Origin: Nocardia sp. NBC_00508
Lineage (GTDB): Bacteria > Actinomycetota > Actinomycetes > Mycobacteriales > Mycobacteriaceae
DNA: 64,000 nucleotides
Assembly (NCBI RefSeq): GCF_036346875.1
Contig: NZ_CP107852.1
Span: forward strand, 5,518,001 to 5,582,000
Reading direction: 5' to 3'
A program made the position numbers and the translations under genes. Positions 27,243 through 36,251 of the stretch are shown one piece after another. A model generated the notes under the pieces. That model was not told the DNA's origin. It made no database searches and saw only the letters and a program-made list of their open reading frames with translations. The first letter of the stretch is position 1. Each line of letters starts with the position of its first letter.

Positions 27243-27521
27243 CTAGCTGCTGCCGAACAGGCCAGGTGGCCGGTCCTGCCGGTAGCGATCGGCCGGGCCG
27301 CCCCACCAACCGAACAACGGGTTGTTGTTGCAGCTCCAGTTCTGGAACGGACCGAAGGCGCAGCGGTCGTACCAGGGGTCGTATCGAACCTCGGTGGCGG
27401 CAGGTGCACTCGGGTTGGCGGAAGCGGGCATCGCCAAGGCGGTCAGCGGAATTGCGGCGATCGCGCCAGCGACGGCCACACGGGCGAGCTTTCGTCGTGC
27501 GGCGCTGGTTGTGGATAACAA
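27243..27521 (-). CDS. Small secreted protein
   Basis: 92 residues. A Sec-type signal peptide (ARRKLARVAVAGAIAAIPLTALAMPASA, cleavage after ASA) and a mature part of about 58 residues rich in Trp, Tyr, Pro and Gly with two Cys (DRCAFGPF and NWSCNNNP) that may form a disulphide. TTG 27521 has AAAGGA 6 nt upstream and is preferred; GTG 27536 is the longer option. No family recognised; similar tiny exported proteins with WSCNNNP-like motifs are common in Nocardia and mycobacteria (impression only). Confidence 0.7.
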   Translation of the reverse strand: MLSTTSAARRKLARVAVAGAIAAIPLTALAMPASANPSAPAATEVRYDPWYDRCAFGPFQNWSCNNNPLFGWWGGPADRYRQDRPPGLFGSS

Positions 27522-27532
27522 CGTGGATCCTT

Positions 27533-27795
27533 TCACTCTGCGGTGAGCGTCTGCCCACCATCCCCCTGATTGCGTTTTTCGTCCGCGGCCCGCCCCCCTT
27601 GACAGGCCGGGATCAACTGGGTCGCCGCTGCTTCGCGGGCACGCTTACCAACGGGGCAGCGGCTGCACGCCTCCACTCTTGCGCACTTGTCCAGAAAGGT
27701 CACGGGGGTTGCCTCCCCAGCGGGAAAAATCAAACTGCGGTATTAGGGGCTTCCCCCTAAGTGCTCCAGTTCCGCCTGAGCGATGAGGCGGGCAC
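27533..27795 (-). pseudogene. Decayed WhiB-like (Wbl) gene
   Basis: One minus-strand frame reads FPAGEATPV, FLDKCARVEACSRCPVG, then REAA and GGRAADEKRNQ, matching the Wbl order FFP.G, C..CPV...C and GG...DERR. Just upstream, in another frame, is RRNWS..GEAPNTAV, resembling the Trp-containing N-terminus. Between the two are a stop codon and a frame change, and two of the four cluster cysteines are missing. I read this as a relic of an iron-sulphur Wbl regulator. It fills most of the 414-bp gap between the secreted protein and the thioesterase gene; nothing else is seen there. Confidence 0.5.
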
Positions 27796-27950
27796 ATGAA
27801 TGAGAGCGCCAAGATCGGTACCGCGCAGTAGGTCGCAGTGGGCCCGTTTCGCTACTCGCTCGTACGCCCGCGGGTGTCTAAGGTTCTCCGGGACAACGAG
27901 GTCAGAGAGCTGTATACCCGAAGATTCTCTGCCCGAACGGATTGTGAACC

Positions 27951-28994
27951 TTGCCCAACTCGACGAATCTCGACCCCACCGTTCCCGGCCCGGCTTCGGC
28001 CGGTCGGCGCCCCGAGGCGATCCACCGATTTCTCGTCAAACCCGTCGACGCCGGCATCGTGGGATCGGTCGACGGCGGCAAACTCCTCGAATGGATCGAC
28101 AAGGTCGCCTACGCGGCGGCGGCCCAGTGGAGCGGCAGCTACTGCGTCACCGCCTACGTCGGGAACATCCATCTCGGTAGGCCGATCGCGGTCGGTGAGC
28201 TAGTCGAATTGCATGCGAATCTCGTCTACACCGGCCGGACCAGCATGCACATCCTCGTCACCGTCTACTCGACCGATCCCACGCGGGTGCAGCCGGTCCA
28301 ATCTGCCCAGTGCCTGACGATCTTCGTCGCAGTGGATGGCAACAGGCGCACCGTAGAAGTCCCGCAATGGAATCCGACGACGATCCTCGAGTTGCAGCGG
28401 CATCGGCAGGCGCGGGCCAGGATTTCGGTGCGCAAGCTCATCGCGGAGGCAATGTCCGCTCAGCGGTACACAGCGGCGGGCACCGCGCCGAGCGCCACGC
28501 TGAGGTTCCTGGCAGCGCCTTCGGACATCAATTGGGGCGGCAAGGTTCATGGTGGCCGGACGATGCGGTGGATCGACGAGGCCGCCTATGTGTGCGGCGC
28601 CGATTGGGCCGGGGAACGCGTCATCACGTCCTACTTCGGCGGCATTCGCTTCTACCGGCCGATCGTCATCGGTCACGTCGTCGAGGTCACTGCCCGGCTG
28701 ATCTATACCGGGCCGCGCAGTATGCATATGAGTGTGCACGTGACCTCCACGGACACCCATTCCGACGAGCCTGCGCTGGCGGCGCACGGTCACGCTGTGG
28801 TCGTCGCGGTGGACGACAACGGAAAGGCGCGGGCCGTCCGGGAATGGGAGCCGGTCTCCGACGAAGACCGAGCTCTTGACGCGCACGCCCGGCACCTTGT
28901 CGAACTGCGCGCGCTGGTGGAGGCTTTCACTCCGGCAAGTGCGGTGCCGGCCGATGCCGAGCCCAGTCATTTCCGGGTACCGGCGATGAGGTAG
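27951..28994 (+). CDS. Acyl-CoA thioesterase with two hotdog domains
   Basis: 347 residues with an internal duplication: each half has the hotdog signature of cytosolic acyl-CoA hydrolases, KLLEWIDKVAYAAAAQWSG in the first and GRTMRWIDEAAYVCGADWAG in the second, each followed by (G/R)I.(L/Y)(G/R)RPI..G..VE. The family hydrolyses acyl-CoA to free acid and CoA. The start is uncertain: TTG 27951 is the first in-frame start after a stop, with only a weak ribosome-binding site. First gene of the accessory stretch downstream of ilvC. Confidence 0.82.
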   Translation: MPNSTNLDPTVPGPASAGRRPEAIHRFLVKPVDAGIVGSVDGGKLLEWIDKVAYAAAAQWSGSYCVTAYVGNIHLGRPIAVGELVELHANLVYTGRTSMHILVTVYSTDPTRVQPVQSAQCLTIFVAVDGNRRTVEVPQWNPTTILELQRHRQARARISVRKLIAEAMSAQRYTAAGTAPSATLRFLAAPSDINWGGKVHGGRTMRWIDEAAYVCGADWAGERVITSYFGGIRFYRPIVIGHVVEVTARLIYTGPRSMHMSVHVTSTDTHSDEPALAAHGHAVVVAVDDNGKARAVREWEPVSDEDRALDAHARHLVELRALVEAFTPASAVPADAEPSHFRVPAMR

Positions 28995-29024
28995 GTCGCA
29001 ACCGCGCGGCTAAACTAGTTACCG

Positions 29025-29921
29025 ATGAGTAAGTTCTTTTCGTCGGTAGACGAGGTGACCGGTCGCCTCACCGAGGCCGGGTACCTCCCGTCCCTCGACA
29101 TCGCCACCGCCGTGTTCCTCGCGGGCCACCTCGGCAAGCCCCTGCTGATCGAGGGGCCAGCAGGCGTCGGCAAGACGGAACTGGCGAAGGCCGTCGCCAC
29201 CGCGACCACGTCCGATCTCGTGCGCCTGCAGTGCTATGAGGGCATCGACGAGGCCCGCGCCCTCTACGAGTGGAATCACGCCAAGCAACTGCTCCGCATC
29301 ACCGCCACGGACAACGAGAGCTGGGACAGCACGCGCGACCACGTCTTCACCGAGGAATTCCTGCTGGCCCGCCCTCTGCTGGCCGCCATCCGCAGCCCGC
29401 GCTCCACCGTCCTGCTCATCGACGAACTCGACAAGGCCGATGTGGAGCTCGAGGGCTTGCTGCTCGAGGTCCTCGGCGACTACCAGGTGAGCATCCCCGA
29501 ACTCGGCACCGTCACGGCGGTCCGCAAGCCGTTCGTCATCGTGACGTCCAACGCGAACCGCGAGCTGTCCGAGGCCCTGAAGCGACGCTGCCTGTACCTC
29601 CACATCGATTACCCGACCGCCGAATTGGAGCGGGCGATCGTGCGGATGAGGGTTCCCGAGCTGGACGAGGCGCTCGGCGAGCCGGTGGTCCGGGTGGTCG
29701 GCGCTCTGCGACAACTGTCGTTGCGCAAGGCCCCGTCGATCGCTGAAACCGTCGACTGGGCGAAGACTCTGGTCGCCCTCGGTGCTCGCAACCTGACCGG
29801 AAACGTTGTCCGCTCGACACTCGGCGTGCTGCTGAAGTACCAATCCGACCACCGCACTGCGGTCGAACGGCTGGGGTTGCTCGACCCGGACCTACCTTCG
29901 ACTACTCGCGGCAAACCATGA
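29025..29921 (+). CDS. MoxR-type AAA+ ATPase
   Basis: 298 residues. Walker A GPAGVGKTE (about 44-52), Walker B STVLLIDELDKAD, sensor 1 IVTSNANRELSEALKRRC, and a C-terminal helical lid. MoxR ATPases act as chaperones that assemble or activate partner proteins, often with a VWA protein; that partner is the next gene, overlapping by 4 nt. Start ATG follows TAAACT by 8 nt, probably leaderless. Its client is not evident. Confidence 0.93.
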   Translation: MSKFFSSVDEVTGRLTEAGYLPSLDIATAVFLAGHLGKPLLIEGPAGVGKTELAKAVATATTSDLVRLQCYEGIDEARALYEWNHAKQLLRITATDNESWDSTRDHVFTEEFLLARPLLAAIRSPRSTVLLIDELDKADVELEGLLLEVLGDYQVSIPELGTVTAVRKPFVIVTSNANRELSEALKRRCLYLHIDYPTAELERAIVRMRVPELDEALGEPVVRVVGALRQLSLRKAPSIAETVDWAKTLVALGARNLTGNVVRSTLGVLLKYQSDHRTAVERLGLLDPDLPSTTRGKP

Positions 29922-31342
29922 GTACGGCGGAAGCACGCGAGGGCGAGACGAGGCCTCGAATCGCCGACTCGATGACCGATCGGCTCATCGAATTCGTCGG
30001 GCTGCTGCGTGATCACGGAATCAACGCGGGGCCGAGCGAAACCATCGACGCGGCCGAGGCGATGGTCGCCCTCGGGATCTCCGATCGCAAACGCCTGCGC
30101 TCGGGCATGGCAGCCTGCTTGCTGCGCCGGAATGGCCAACGCACCGTGTTCGACCAGCTCTTCGACCTGTACTTTCTCACTGCGGAAGCGCCGCAGCCCG
30201 CAGCCCCGTCGACGCCCGAATCCATCGACGCCTTGCGGGATCGCCTCGTTTCCGCATTGGCACAAGATGATTCGCGGACAGTCACCGAACTCGCTCGCCA
30301 GGCGCTGACCGAACTCGGCGGCTACGGCGGGTTGGGCACCGGGCAGACCTCCGGACCGGTCACCACCGCCTCCGGTGCGGGCTGGTCCTCCTACCTGACC
30401 ATGAAAGCCCTACAGCCGGAAGACCTCGTCGATCGCATCGTCGCTGGCATGAGCGGCACCTCCCAGCTGGACACCACTGTCCACACGATCGAAGCCAACC
30501 GCCGCCTCACCGAATTCCGCGCCGCCGTCCAAACCGAGGCCCGCCTGCGCTCGGCGCAACTGCGCGGCACCGAATACATCGCCCGCCGAGGCGTCGAATC
30601 CAGCACCGACCAGATCGATTTCCTCGGCGCCCGCGAACAAGACCTCGCCGAAATGCGCCGCCTGGTCCACCCTCTGGCCCGCAAACTAGCCACCCGCCTC
30701 GCCGTCCGCCGCCGCAAAGCCGTCCGCGGCCGAATCGACCTCCGCCGCACCCTGCGCCGCTCCATGTCCACCGGCGGCGTCCCCATCGCCCCGGTCCTGC
30801 GCGCCCGCAAACACGGCCGCCCCGACCTCGTCATCCTCGCCGACCTCTCCGGCTCGGTCACCGGCTTCGCCGAATTCACCCTCCACCTGATCCAGGCCCT
30901 GCAAGACCAATTCAGCAAGGTCCGCAGCTTCGGCTTCATCGACACCTGCGACGAAATCACCAACTTCTTCACCCCTGGCGAACCGCCCAGCCTCGGCACA
31001 GCCGCCCGAATCATCCGCTCCACCAACGTCGCCCGCTTCGGCAGCTCCAACTACGGCGAAGCATTCCAGGGCTTCCTCGACAACTACGTCGACGCTCTCG
31101 GCCCCCGGACGTCCGTCCTCATCCTCGGTGACGCCCGGACCAATCGCACAGACCCGAATCTCGCAGCTCTGCAAACCATCCGCGACCGCGCCAAGCACGC
31201 CTACTGGCTCAACCCGGAGCCGTCCCGCTCCTGGTCCACCGGCGACTCCGCCGCGCACGCCTACGCGGAGTGCGTCACGATGCACGAGTGCCGCAACGTG
31301 AAACAACTAACCGAGGTCGTCGCCCGCCTACTGCCAGCATGA
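29918..31342 (+). CDS. VWA-domain CoxE-like protein
   Basis: 474 residues. A helical N-terminal half, then a basic, Arg-rich linker (about 240-285) and a von Willebrand A domain with the MIDAS motif DLSGSVTGF (DxSxS) and later Asp in LGDARTNRTDP. CoxE-like proteins work with MoxR ATPases; in carbon monoxide dehydrogenase systems they mature the metal site. No such enzyme is adjacent here. The ATG overlaps the MoxR stop, so a 1:1 complex is likely. Confidence 0.9.
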   Translation: MSTAEAREGETRPRIADSMTDRLIEFVGLLRDHGINAGPSETIDAAEAMVALGISDRKRLRSGMAACLLRRNGQRTVFDQLFDLYFLTAEAPQPAAPSTPESIDALRDRLVSALAQDDSRTVTELARQALTELGGYGGLGTGQTSGPVTTASGAGWSSYLTMKALQPEDLVDRIVAGMSGTSQLDTTVHTIEANRRLTEFRAAVQTEARLRSAQLRGTEYIARRGVESSTDQIDFLGAREQDLAEMRRLVHPLARKLATRLAVRRRKAVRGRIDLRRTLRRSMSTGGVPIAPVLRARKHGRPDLVILADLSGSVTGFAEFTLHLIQALQDQFSKVRSFGFIDTCDEITNFFTPGEPPSLGTAARIIRSTNVARFGSSNYGEAFQGFLDNYVDALGPRTSVLILGDARTNRTDPNLAALQTIRDRAKHAYWLNPEPSRSWSTGDSAAHAYAECVTMHECRNVKQLTEVVARLLPA

Positions 31343-31473
31343 GGATCTCGCACACGTGAATGTAGGGATCGCAGCGCGCGATGGTCGGATTGCTTACCTT
31401 TCCGTCGCGGCAGCCGCTCCTGACGCGGTGGTCCTGCGCGCCCAGATGTGAGTTCGAAGTTATCCTGCTTCAC

Positions 31474-32217
31474 ATGGTGTCCAATCCGGACTGGACGCGA
31501 GACGAGCTTATCCTCGCCTGCGACCTGATGATGGACGGCGGCTGGCGGCAGATCCGGGCGACGGACTCTCGCGCCGTAGAACTGTCCGCGTTGTTGAAGC
31601 GCGCGTCGATCCACCCACCCGATCGTCGGACCGACAAGTTTCGAAGCATCGGCAGCGTCTCACGGAAGACGGCTGATATAGCAACGGTTCACCCCGCCTA
31701 TCGAGGTGGGAAGACACGTGGGTCGAAGCTGGACCGAGAAGTCCTGGACGACTTCTTGATCTCGCCCGATGAGATGCGCTCAGCCGCCGCCGAGATCCGA
31801 AAGGGGATCGTATCGGGCGAGTTCGCGGCCGGGTCGACAGAGGACGTGACGTGGGATGTGGCGTTCCCGGAAGACGTCGGATTCCGTGAGGGCAAGTTGC
31901 TAGCCGGTCGATATTTCCGGCGTGAACGAGACCGCCGGCTACGCGCACAGAAGATCGCCGAGTTTCTCGAGACGGCGGACCGGGTACGGTGCGAGGTCTG
32001 TTATTTCGACTTCGAAGCGGTATACGGGCCGCACGGCTCGGATTACATTGAATGCCACCATGTGGTTCCGCTTCATGTCTCGGGCGAGACGAAGACGAAA
32101 CTGGCGGATCTCATCCTGTTGTGCGCGAACTGCCACAGGATGATTCACTACCGCCCACAGTGGCTTCACCCGGAGGACCTGCGTGCCCTGGTGACAGAGA
32201 ACAGCCGTAAATGCTGA
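31474..32217 (+). CDS. HNH endonuclease
   Basis: 247 residues. The C-terminal HNH nuclease domain shows CEVC...CHHVVPLHVSG... LILLCANCHRMIH: two CxxC-type zinc pairs, the HH catalytic pair and the final His. The N-terminal 160 residues resemble the DNA-binding part of McrA-like and predicted type IV restriction proteins (DWTRDELILACDLMM, FRSIGSVSRKTADI). It may cut modified or foreign DNA. ATG 31474 follows TATCCT by 7 nt, so a leaderless start there is preferred to 31381. No methyltransferase is adjacent, consistent with type IV restriction (inference). Confidence 0.87.
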   Translation: MVSNPDWTRDELILACDLMMDGGWRQIRATDSRAVELSALLKRASIHPPDRRTDKFRSIGSVSRKTADIATVHPAYRGGKTRGSKLDREVLDDFLISPDEMRSAAAEIRKGIVSGEFAAGSTEDVTWDVAFPEDVGFREGKLLAGRYFRRERDRRLRAQKIAEFLETADRVRCEVCYFDFEAVYGPHGSDYIECHHVVPLHVSGETKTKLADLILLCANCHRMIHYRPQWLHPEDLRALVTENSRKC

Positions 32218-32243
32218 TGAAGCGCTTGCTCGATCCTGCATTG

Positions 32244-32492
32244 TCAGGCGCGATGACCGCCAATGTAGCACCGTGTTACCCCTTCCGGGGTTGATGCCAG
32301 CTCGCTCAATGCTTTGGAGCCGAGTTGAAGCACGTCGGCCAGAGTGGCGGGATCCAATAGGAGTTCGAACTCGTGGCCGGGCAGGCCGAACACGAATGTC
32401 ACATCTTCTCGGTACTCCCCGATGATGGTGCGGACAGGGCAACCTTCGGAGGTGCTCACCCAACTGCCGATGGTGAGTCGATTCGGTGTCAT
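32244..32492 (-). CDS. Small conserved hypothetical protein
   Basis: 82 residues, soluble, mixed strand-helix (TIGSWVSTSEGCPVRTIIGE, FELLLDPATLADVLQLGSKA). No family recognised. ATG 32492 is preceded by AGAAGGGATC. It is 32 bp downstream of the 168-residue gene on the same strand and convergent with the HNH gene. Groups of two or three such small genes divergent from an XRE/TPR regulator recur in Nocardia (recollection). Confidence 0.65.
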   Translation of the reverse strand: MTPNRLTIGSWVSTSEGCPVRTIIGEYREDVTFVFGLPGHEFELLLDPATLADVLQLGSKALSELASTPEGVTRCYIGGHRA

Positions 32493-32524
32493 CGCTGATC
32501 CCTTCTTGGCTTCGGGTGTTTCAA

Positions 32525-33031
32525 CTACCGGGATCCGCGCAGCCGTGGTCTGGCGCATGCGCGGATGGCTTCGATGACGGCCAGGCCGGACGGCCGGTAT
32601 CTGTTGCGCGGCGGCTGCACCCAGATCCGGAAACCGTGGCGGTCGATCGGCGACGGGAGTGCGATTCGGGCGCCGAGGCGGGCGACGGAGGCATTGAGGC
32701 GGAACAGTTCTCCGAACAGGGCAAGGTTGTCGTCGGGGATGTCGGGCACGATGAGAAATGTCCACCGCTTCGACCGAGAGTGCGAGACGATCGGGCCGAG
32801 TTGCACACCCCGAGAGTGCATGTGCCCTTTTACGGTCACGCCGAGCTCGGCCGGGACAGTGATTGCGCCGACGCTGCCCGAGGGGATAAAGATCTGGTGG
32901 AGTTCCGGCTGTACTCGCGCAGGCAGGCCGCAGACCTCGCGATAGAACCGGCACCGCGACGCCAAAGTGTCTGCGGATTCGACCGGAAGGACCTCGTTTA
33001 CACCGCAGTTCATGAGCGGTCGCCGCATGTC
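32525..33031 (-). CDS. Conserved hypothetical protein
   Basis: 168 residues. Soluble; patterns such as GSVGAITVPAELGVTVKGHM, RWTFLIVPDIPDD and GFRIWVQPPRNRYRPSG look like a compact alpha/beta protein that is widespread in Nocardia and Streptomyces, sometimes annotated (without good reason) as an RNA polymerase subunit. I assign no function. ATG 33031 gives a sensible N-terminus; the longer frame to 33241 runs into the regulator promoter. Divergent from the XRE regulator at 33284. Confidence 0.65.
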   Translation of the reverse strand, partial: DMRRPLMNCGVNEVLPVESADTLASRCRFYREVCGLPARVQPELHQIFIPSGSVGAITVPAELGVTVKGHMHSRGVQLGPIVSHSRSKRWTFLIVPDIPDDNLALFGELFRLNASVARLGARIALPSPIDRHGFRIWVQPPRNRYRPSGLAVIEAIRACARPRLRGSR

Positions 33032-33283
33032 GCTTTCCGCATCTCGTCGAACCAATTTCCTGTGCCTCCTGCTCGGTTTGTTGGCGGACTCGAAACCGCG
33101 CGGGGCACTCGCCAGACGAAGTGCGAGGCTCACATGGGGTGCCTTCTTGCAGAAGGGTTCGGTTGTGCGAGAGGCTTTCTCGGTTTCGGGTACACAACAC
33201 AGGATGCCGGGGCAAAATGCCTGGTGGAAGGCAAGAGACACGCAGGTTCTACCAATCGATACCAGGGCACGACAGGGGGCACA

Positions 33284-34471
33284 GTGACGGGCGTGACGAT
33301 ATGGACCGGTGCCGAGGTGAAGGCGCTCCGAGCCGCATGCAGACTGACCCAGAACGAACTGGCCGAGGCACTACGTTGTAGTCAGCGAACAGTCAGTTTC
33401 TGGGAGGGGCGGCCGACCGCGAAAGTCGGTCTCGCCCACCAGGCGGGTCTGGACAGACTGCTGGCAGACGCGGACCATGGGGCACAAGATCGGTTCCGGA
33501 GGTTGATTGGAGACGACGTGAATCGACGGGAATTCTTTGCTGCTACGGGTGTTGTGGTCGGCGCATCAGCCCTGCGAGGCGCTGAAGCGCCGACAGTCAC
33601 ACCGGACGCCATAGGCCATCTGCGGACCACGATCCATTCGGCGATGCTGCTCGATGATCAGCTGGGCTCGAACGCCGCACAGCCGATCATCGAAGCCCAA
33701 GCGCGGGCGTGTACGGCGCTGCTGCGTGACTGCCCGTCGAAACTTCGTCCGGAGCTCCAATCCCTCACCAGCGAAGCCACCGCAAGCAACGCGTGGGCGG
33801 CATGGGACCAAGGCGAATACGAGAAATCGGATCGGCTTTTCGTTTCTGCCCACGATCTTGCCACCGACGCTGGTGACGAGGACGTGGCAGTGGGGATACT
33901 GTGCCACCGAACTCAGCTTGCGATCTGGACCCATCGCTACCAGGCGGCCGCAGACCTGGCAGATTCCACGAAACGACTCTCGGTCGGCGATCCGAGAATG
34001 GCCGATTACGTTCTGCTGCAATCGGCACAGGCGTACGCATACTCGGGAAAGGCGCGGAAGGCGTGGCCGCTGTTGGATCGAATCTCAGGAGAACATTCCG
34101 ATCCGACAACACCCGACATCTCGTACGCCTACTACATGAGTGACTGGCTCACGGGGCTACTGACCAGCAAGAGCCTCCAAATGGCAGGCGAAACGCGTGC
34201 GGCGGTGGAAACGATCGAAGCATCGATCGACCGCATCCCGGAGACGGAGGTTCGGGACCGAGCACTGGCATTGCTGTACCTGACGAGAATGACTGTGCGC
34301 GACGACCTCGATCGGGCATGCGAAGCAGCGGAACGCGCTCTGGCGCTGTCGAAGATCAATACATCGCCACGCCTGAGGGAGGTCTACTTCGATACGCGCG
34401 CCGCTCTGGCACCGTGGGCACGCTCGAGCGCGGTACGCAGGTTGGACGGCCTCGCGGCTGGGGTGGTGTAG
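33284..34471 (+). CDS. XRE-family regulator with TPR-like C-terminus
   Basis: 395 residues. N-terminal XRE helix-turn-helix (VKALRAACRLTQNELAEALR, CSQRTVSFWEGR), a linker containing RREFFAATGVVVGASAL (a Tat-like RR motif often seen inside these Nocardia regulators), then about 270 residues of paired helices like tetratricopeptide repeats (YEKSDRLFVSAHDLATDAGD, YVLLQSAQAYAYSGKARKAW). Such proteins sense small peptides or ligands and control the divergent genes, here 33031 and 32492. GTG 33284 has AGGGGG 5 nt upstream. The reading frame continues in phase beyond its TAG into a decayed paralogue. Confidence 0.85.
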   Translation: MTGVTIWTGAEVKALRAACRLTQNELAEALRCSQRTVSFWEGRPTAKVGLAHQAGLDRLLADADHGAQDRFRRLIGDDVNRREFFAATGVVVGASALRGAEAPTVTPDAIGHLRTTIHSAMLLDDQLGSNAAQPIIEAQARACTALLRDCPSKLRPELQSLTSEATASNAWAAWDQGEYEKSDRLFVSAHDLATDAGDEDVAVGILCHRTQLAIWTHRYQAAADLADSTKRLSVGDPRMADYVLLQSAQAYAYSGKARKAWPLLDRISGEHSDPTTPDISYAYYMSDWLTGLLTSKSLQMAGETRAAVETIEASIDRIPETEVRDRALALLYLTRMTVRDDLDRACEAAERALALSKINTSPRLREVYFDTRAALAPWARSSAVRRLDGLAAGVV

Positions 34472-34879
34472 CTGCGGACCTCACCGAATGAACAGCCCAA
34501 GTCGATATTTAGAAGAGGGAGAGTCAGGTTCGCTGAGAGCTTCATGTACTCCCACCTCGGCGACTCCCGACGGGCGGAGGAAGCGCAGTCGGCGGCACTC
34601 GGCCTGTACCCGCCCAACAGTCGGCGCGGGCCGGTTCAGATCGAGCTACAGCGTGCTCTCTGTCTGGTCTCTACCGGTGATCCGAGCCAGGGCGCCGGAT
34701 ACGCGACGACCATCCTGCAGGGTTTGCCTACCGAGCACCGGACACGGTTCGTCGTGGGTTTGGGCGAACAAGTCCTTGCGGCCGTGCCGTCCGATCAACG
34801 ACGCACTCATAGTGCGCGAGAGCTTGACGAACTCCTGCGTGACCATGCACTTCGCGAACAACGAGCGGTCGAGTCATGA
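34472..34879 (+). pseudogene. C-terminal remnant of a second TPR regulator
   Basis: Open in the same phase right after the TAG of the intact regulator. The translation (RVRFAESFMYSHLGDSRRAE, IELQRALCLVSTGDPSQGAG, LQGLPTEHRTRFVVGLGEQV, SARELDELL) looks like the C-terminal TPR part of an XRE regulator, but the HTH and first repeats are gone. No ribosome-binding site suits the internal ATG at 34544. It is followed by a GNAT relic with a 4-nt overlap, as in an intact regulator-acetyltransferase pair. Confidence 0.65.
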
Positions 34880-35260
34880 CCTCCTGCCCGGTCGAACTCG
34901 TTCACTACGACGCCGCCGGAACACTCGCAGTCGCCGACGAACTCGCCTTGTGTCTCGCATCGCACCGTGAACAGTAAGGCAATCCGTGGTAAGAGCCCCG
35001 GGAAGTTCTGGGAGCGCCTAGAAGCGATGTACGCCCCGATCGCGGCCTTCGAGTTTGTGGCCGAACGGATCGACAGCCGAATGATCGGCTACGCCTTCGG
35101 TACGCCGTATGTCCGACCGGAAGCTGTGTGGCACAAGGCCGTTCGGATCTATCTGGAGTTGTGGGTGACTACTCTCCCCGGTACGCTACCCAGTGGTTCC
35201 AGTGGCGAAACCGAACGGTTCTATAGGAGCGCGTACCACCCGGGTGAGGCGCCTTCATGA
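34876..35260 (+). pseudogene. Broken GNAT acetyltransferase gene
   Basis: From ATG 34876 (ATGA overlap with the preceding relic) the frame reads MTSCPVELVHYDAAG and LCLASHREQ, then hits TAA. About 50 bp on, in another frame, the family sequence resumes: GKFWERLEAMYAPIAAFEFV and RIDSRMIGYAFGTPYVRPEA. After that the acetyl-CoA binding motif is missing. So there are a stop, a frameshift and a 3' truncation. Regulator plus GNAT pairs of this kind are common in Nocardia (recollection); this pair is decaying. Confidence 0.7.
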
Positions 35261-35315
35261 TCGGTCGGCATTCAAAGGCACGGATGCCCAGATCCACGTG
35301 CAGATAAGAGATGTA

Positions 35316-35681
35316 ATGACCAGCATTTACGAGAAGATCGGCGGAGCTGAGGCCCTCGAGGCCGTTGTCGCCGACTTCTATGTCCGTGTCCTCGCAGACG
35401 ATGAGTTGGCCGGATTCTTCAAGGGCACCAATATGTCCCGGCTCCAGGGGCGTCAAACGGAGTTCTTCGCTGCGGCACTCGGCGGTCCCGATCCCTACGC
35501 AGGTGCCCCGATGCATCGCATTCACCAGGGTAGAGGAATTGCGATGCACCACTTCGAACTCGTGGCCGCGCATCTGACCGATTCGCTCACGGCTGCAGGT
35601 GTGCCCGCCGAGATCGTGGAACAGATCATAGGAATAGTGGCGAATCTGGCACCAGACATCGTCAGTGATTCAGCAGCATGA
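35316..35681 (+). CDS. glbN: Truncated haemoglobin N (group I)
   Basis: 121 residues, closely similar to GlbN of M. tuberculosis: SIYEKIGGAEALEAVVADFY, VLADDELAGFFKGTNMSRLQ, FFAAALGGPDPYAGAPM, proximal HQGRGIAMHHFELV. TyrB10 (in DFYVRV) and the LQ/E11 region match the oxygen-bound NO dioxygenase type. It converts NO and O2 to nitrate. The mycobacterial pre-A N-terminal extension is absent. ATG 35316 is chosen; the frame opening at 35193 overlaps the GNAT relic. A flavohaemoglobin gene follows 570 bp downstream. Confidence 0.93.
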   Translation: MTSIYEKIGGAEALEAVVADFYVRVLADDELAGFFKGTNMSRLQGRQTEFFAAALGGPDPYAGAPMHRIHQGRGIAMHHFELVAAHLTDSLTAAGVPAEIVEQIIGIVANLAPDIVSDSAA

Positions 35682-36251
35682 CCGGTTGATGTCGTTGTGC
35701 GCCGGTGTCCGCCGTCGTGACCTCCTGCGGTCAGTCTGCCTCAACTCTCGAAGCCGCGGACCCCGGAGCGGGGGCCGGATCAGCCGGACCGAACCTGCGG
35801 GGTCAGATCAGCTGTAAGCCATGGGAATTCGCCCCATTTGCGTTCAGCTGCGGATCGTGAGAGGTTCATGCCGTGGTTGAGCGACACGGCGTCGAGGCGG
35901 GCGTCCCGCGGCATCCTGTGAGGTCTTCGAACAGTTCATTGCCGACCTTGCCTCATCCGAGAGCGAACAGCCTTTTCCTCGCTTGGCCGGGTTATCGTCG
36001 AGGAGCCTCCTGCGCAGGATTATCTGCCCGGCAAGCATACAGCGTTGCCAAGTATCGGAGAGAAGTGTGATGGTTCCGTTCGATTTCGACCTGCCTGGGG
36101 CACAGATATGAGGCCCCTCTCTCCAGGGCGTGCGAGTGAGTTCGAAATCATCTCCGGCGCCTCGGGATCGAGCTGTTTCCGCTCGCACGTCCTGGGCCGA
36201 AATCTGTTGCCTCGGTTCGGGATCGATCGACAGATGAGCTGGTGATCGGGC
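35682..36251. other. 570-bp region between glbN and flavohaemoglobin gene
   Basis: No supported gene of normal size. A small GC hairpin CCCCG-GAG-CGGGG is at 35761-35773, and a 13-codon frame (MVPFDFDLPGAQI, 36070-36111) has GGAGAG 7 nt upstream and overlaps (ATGA) a 45-codon frame ending at 36245; neither is recognised. They could be a leader peptide pair or a gene relic. Confidence 0.4.
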
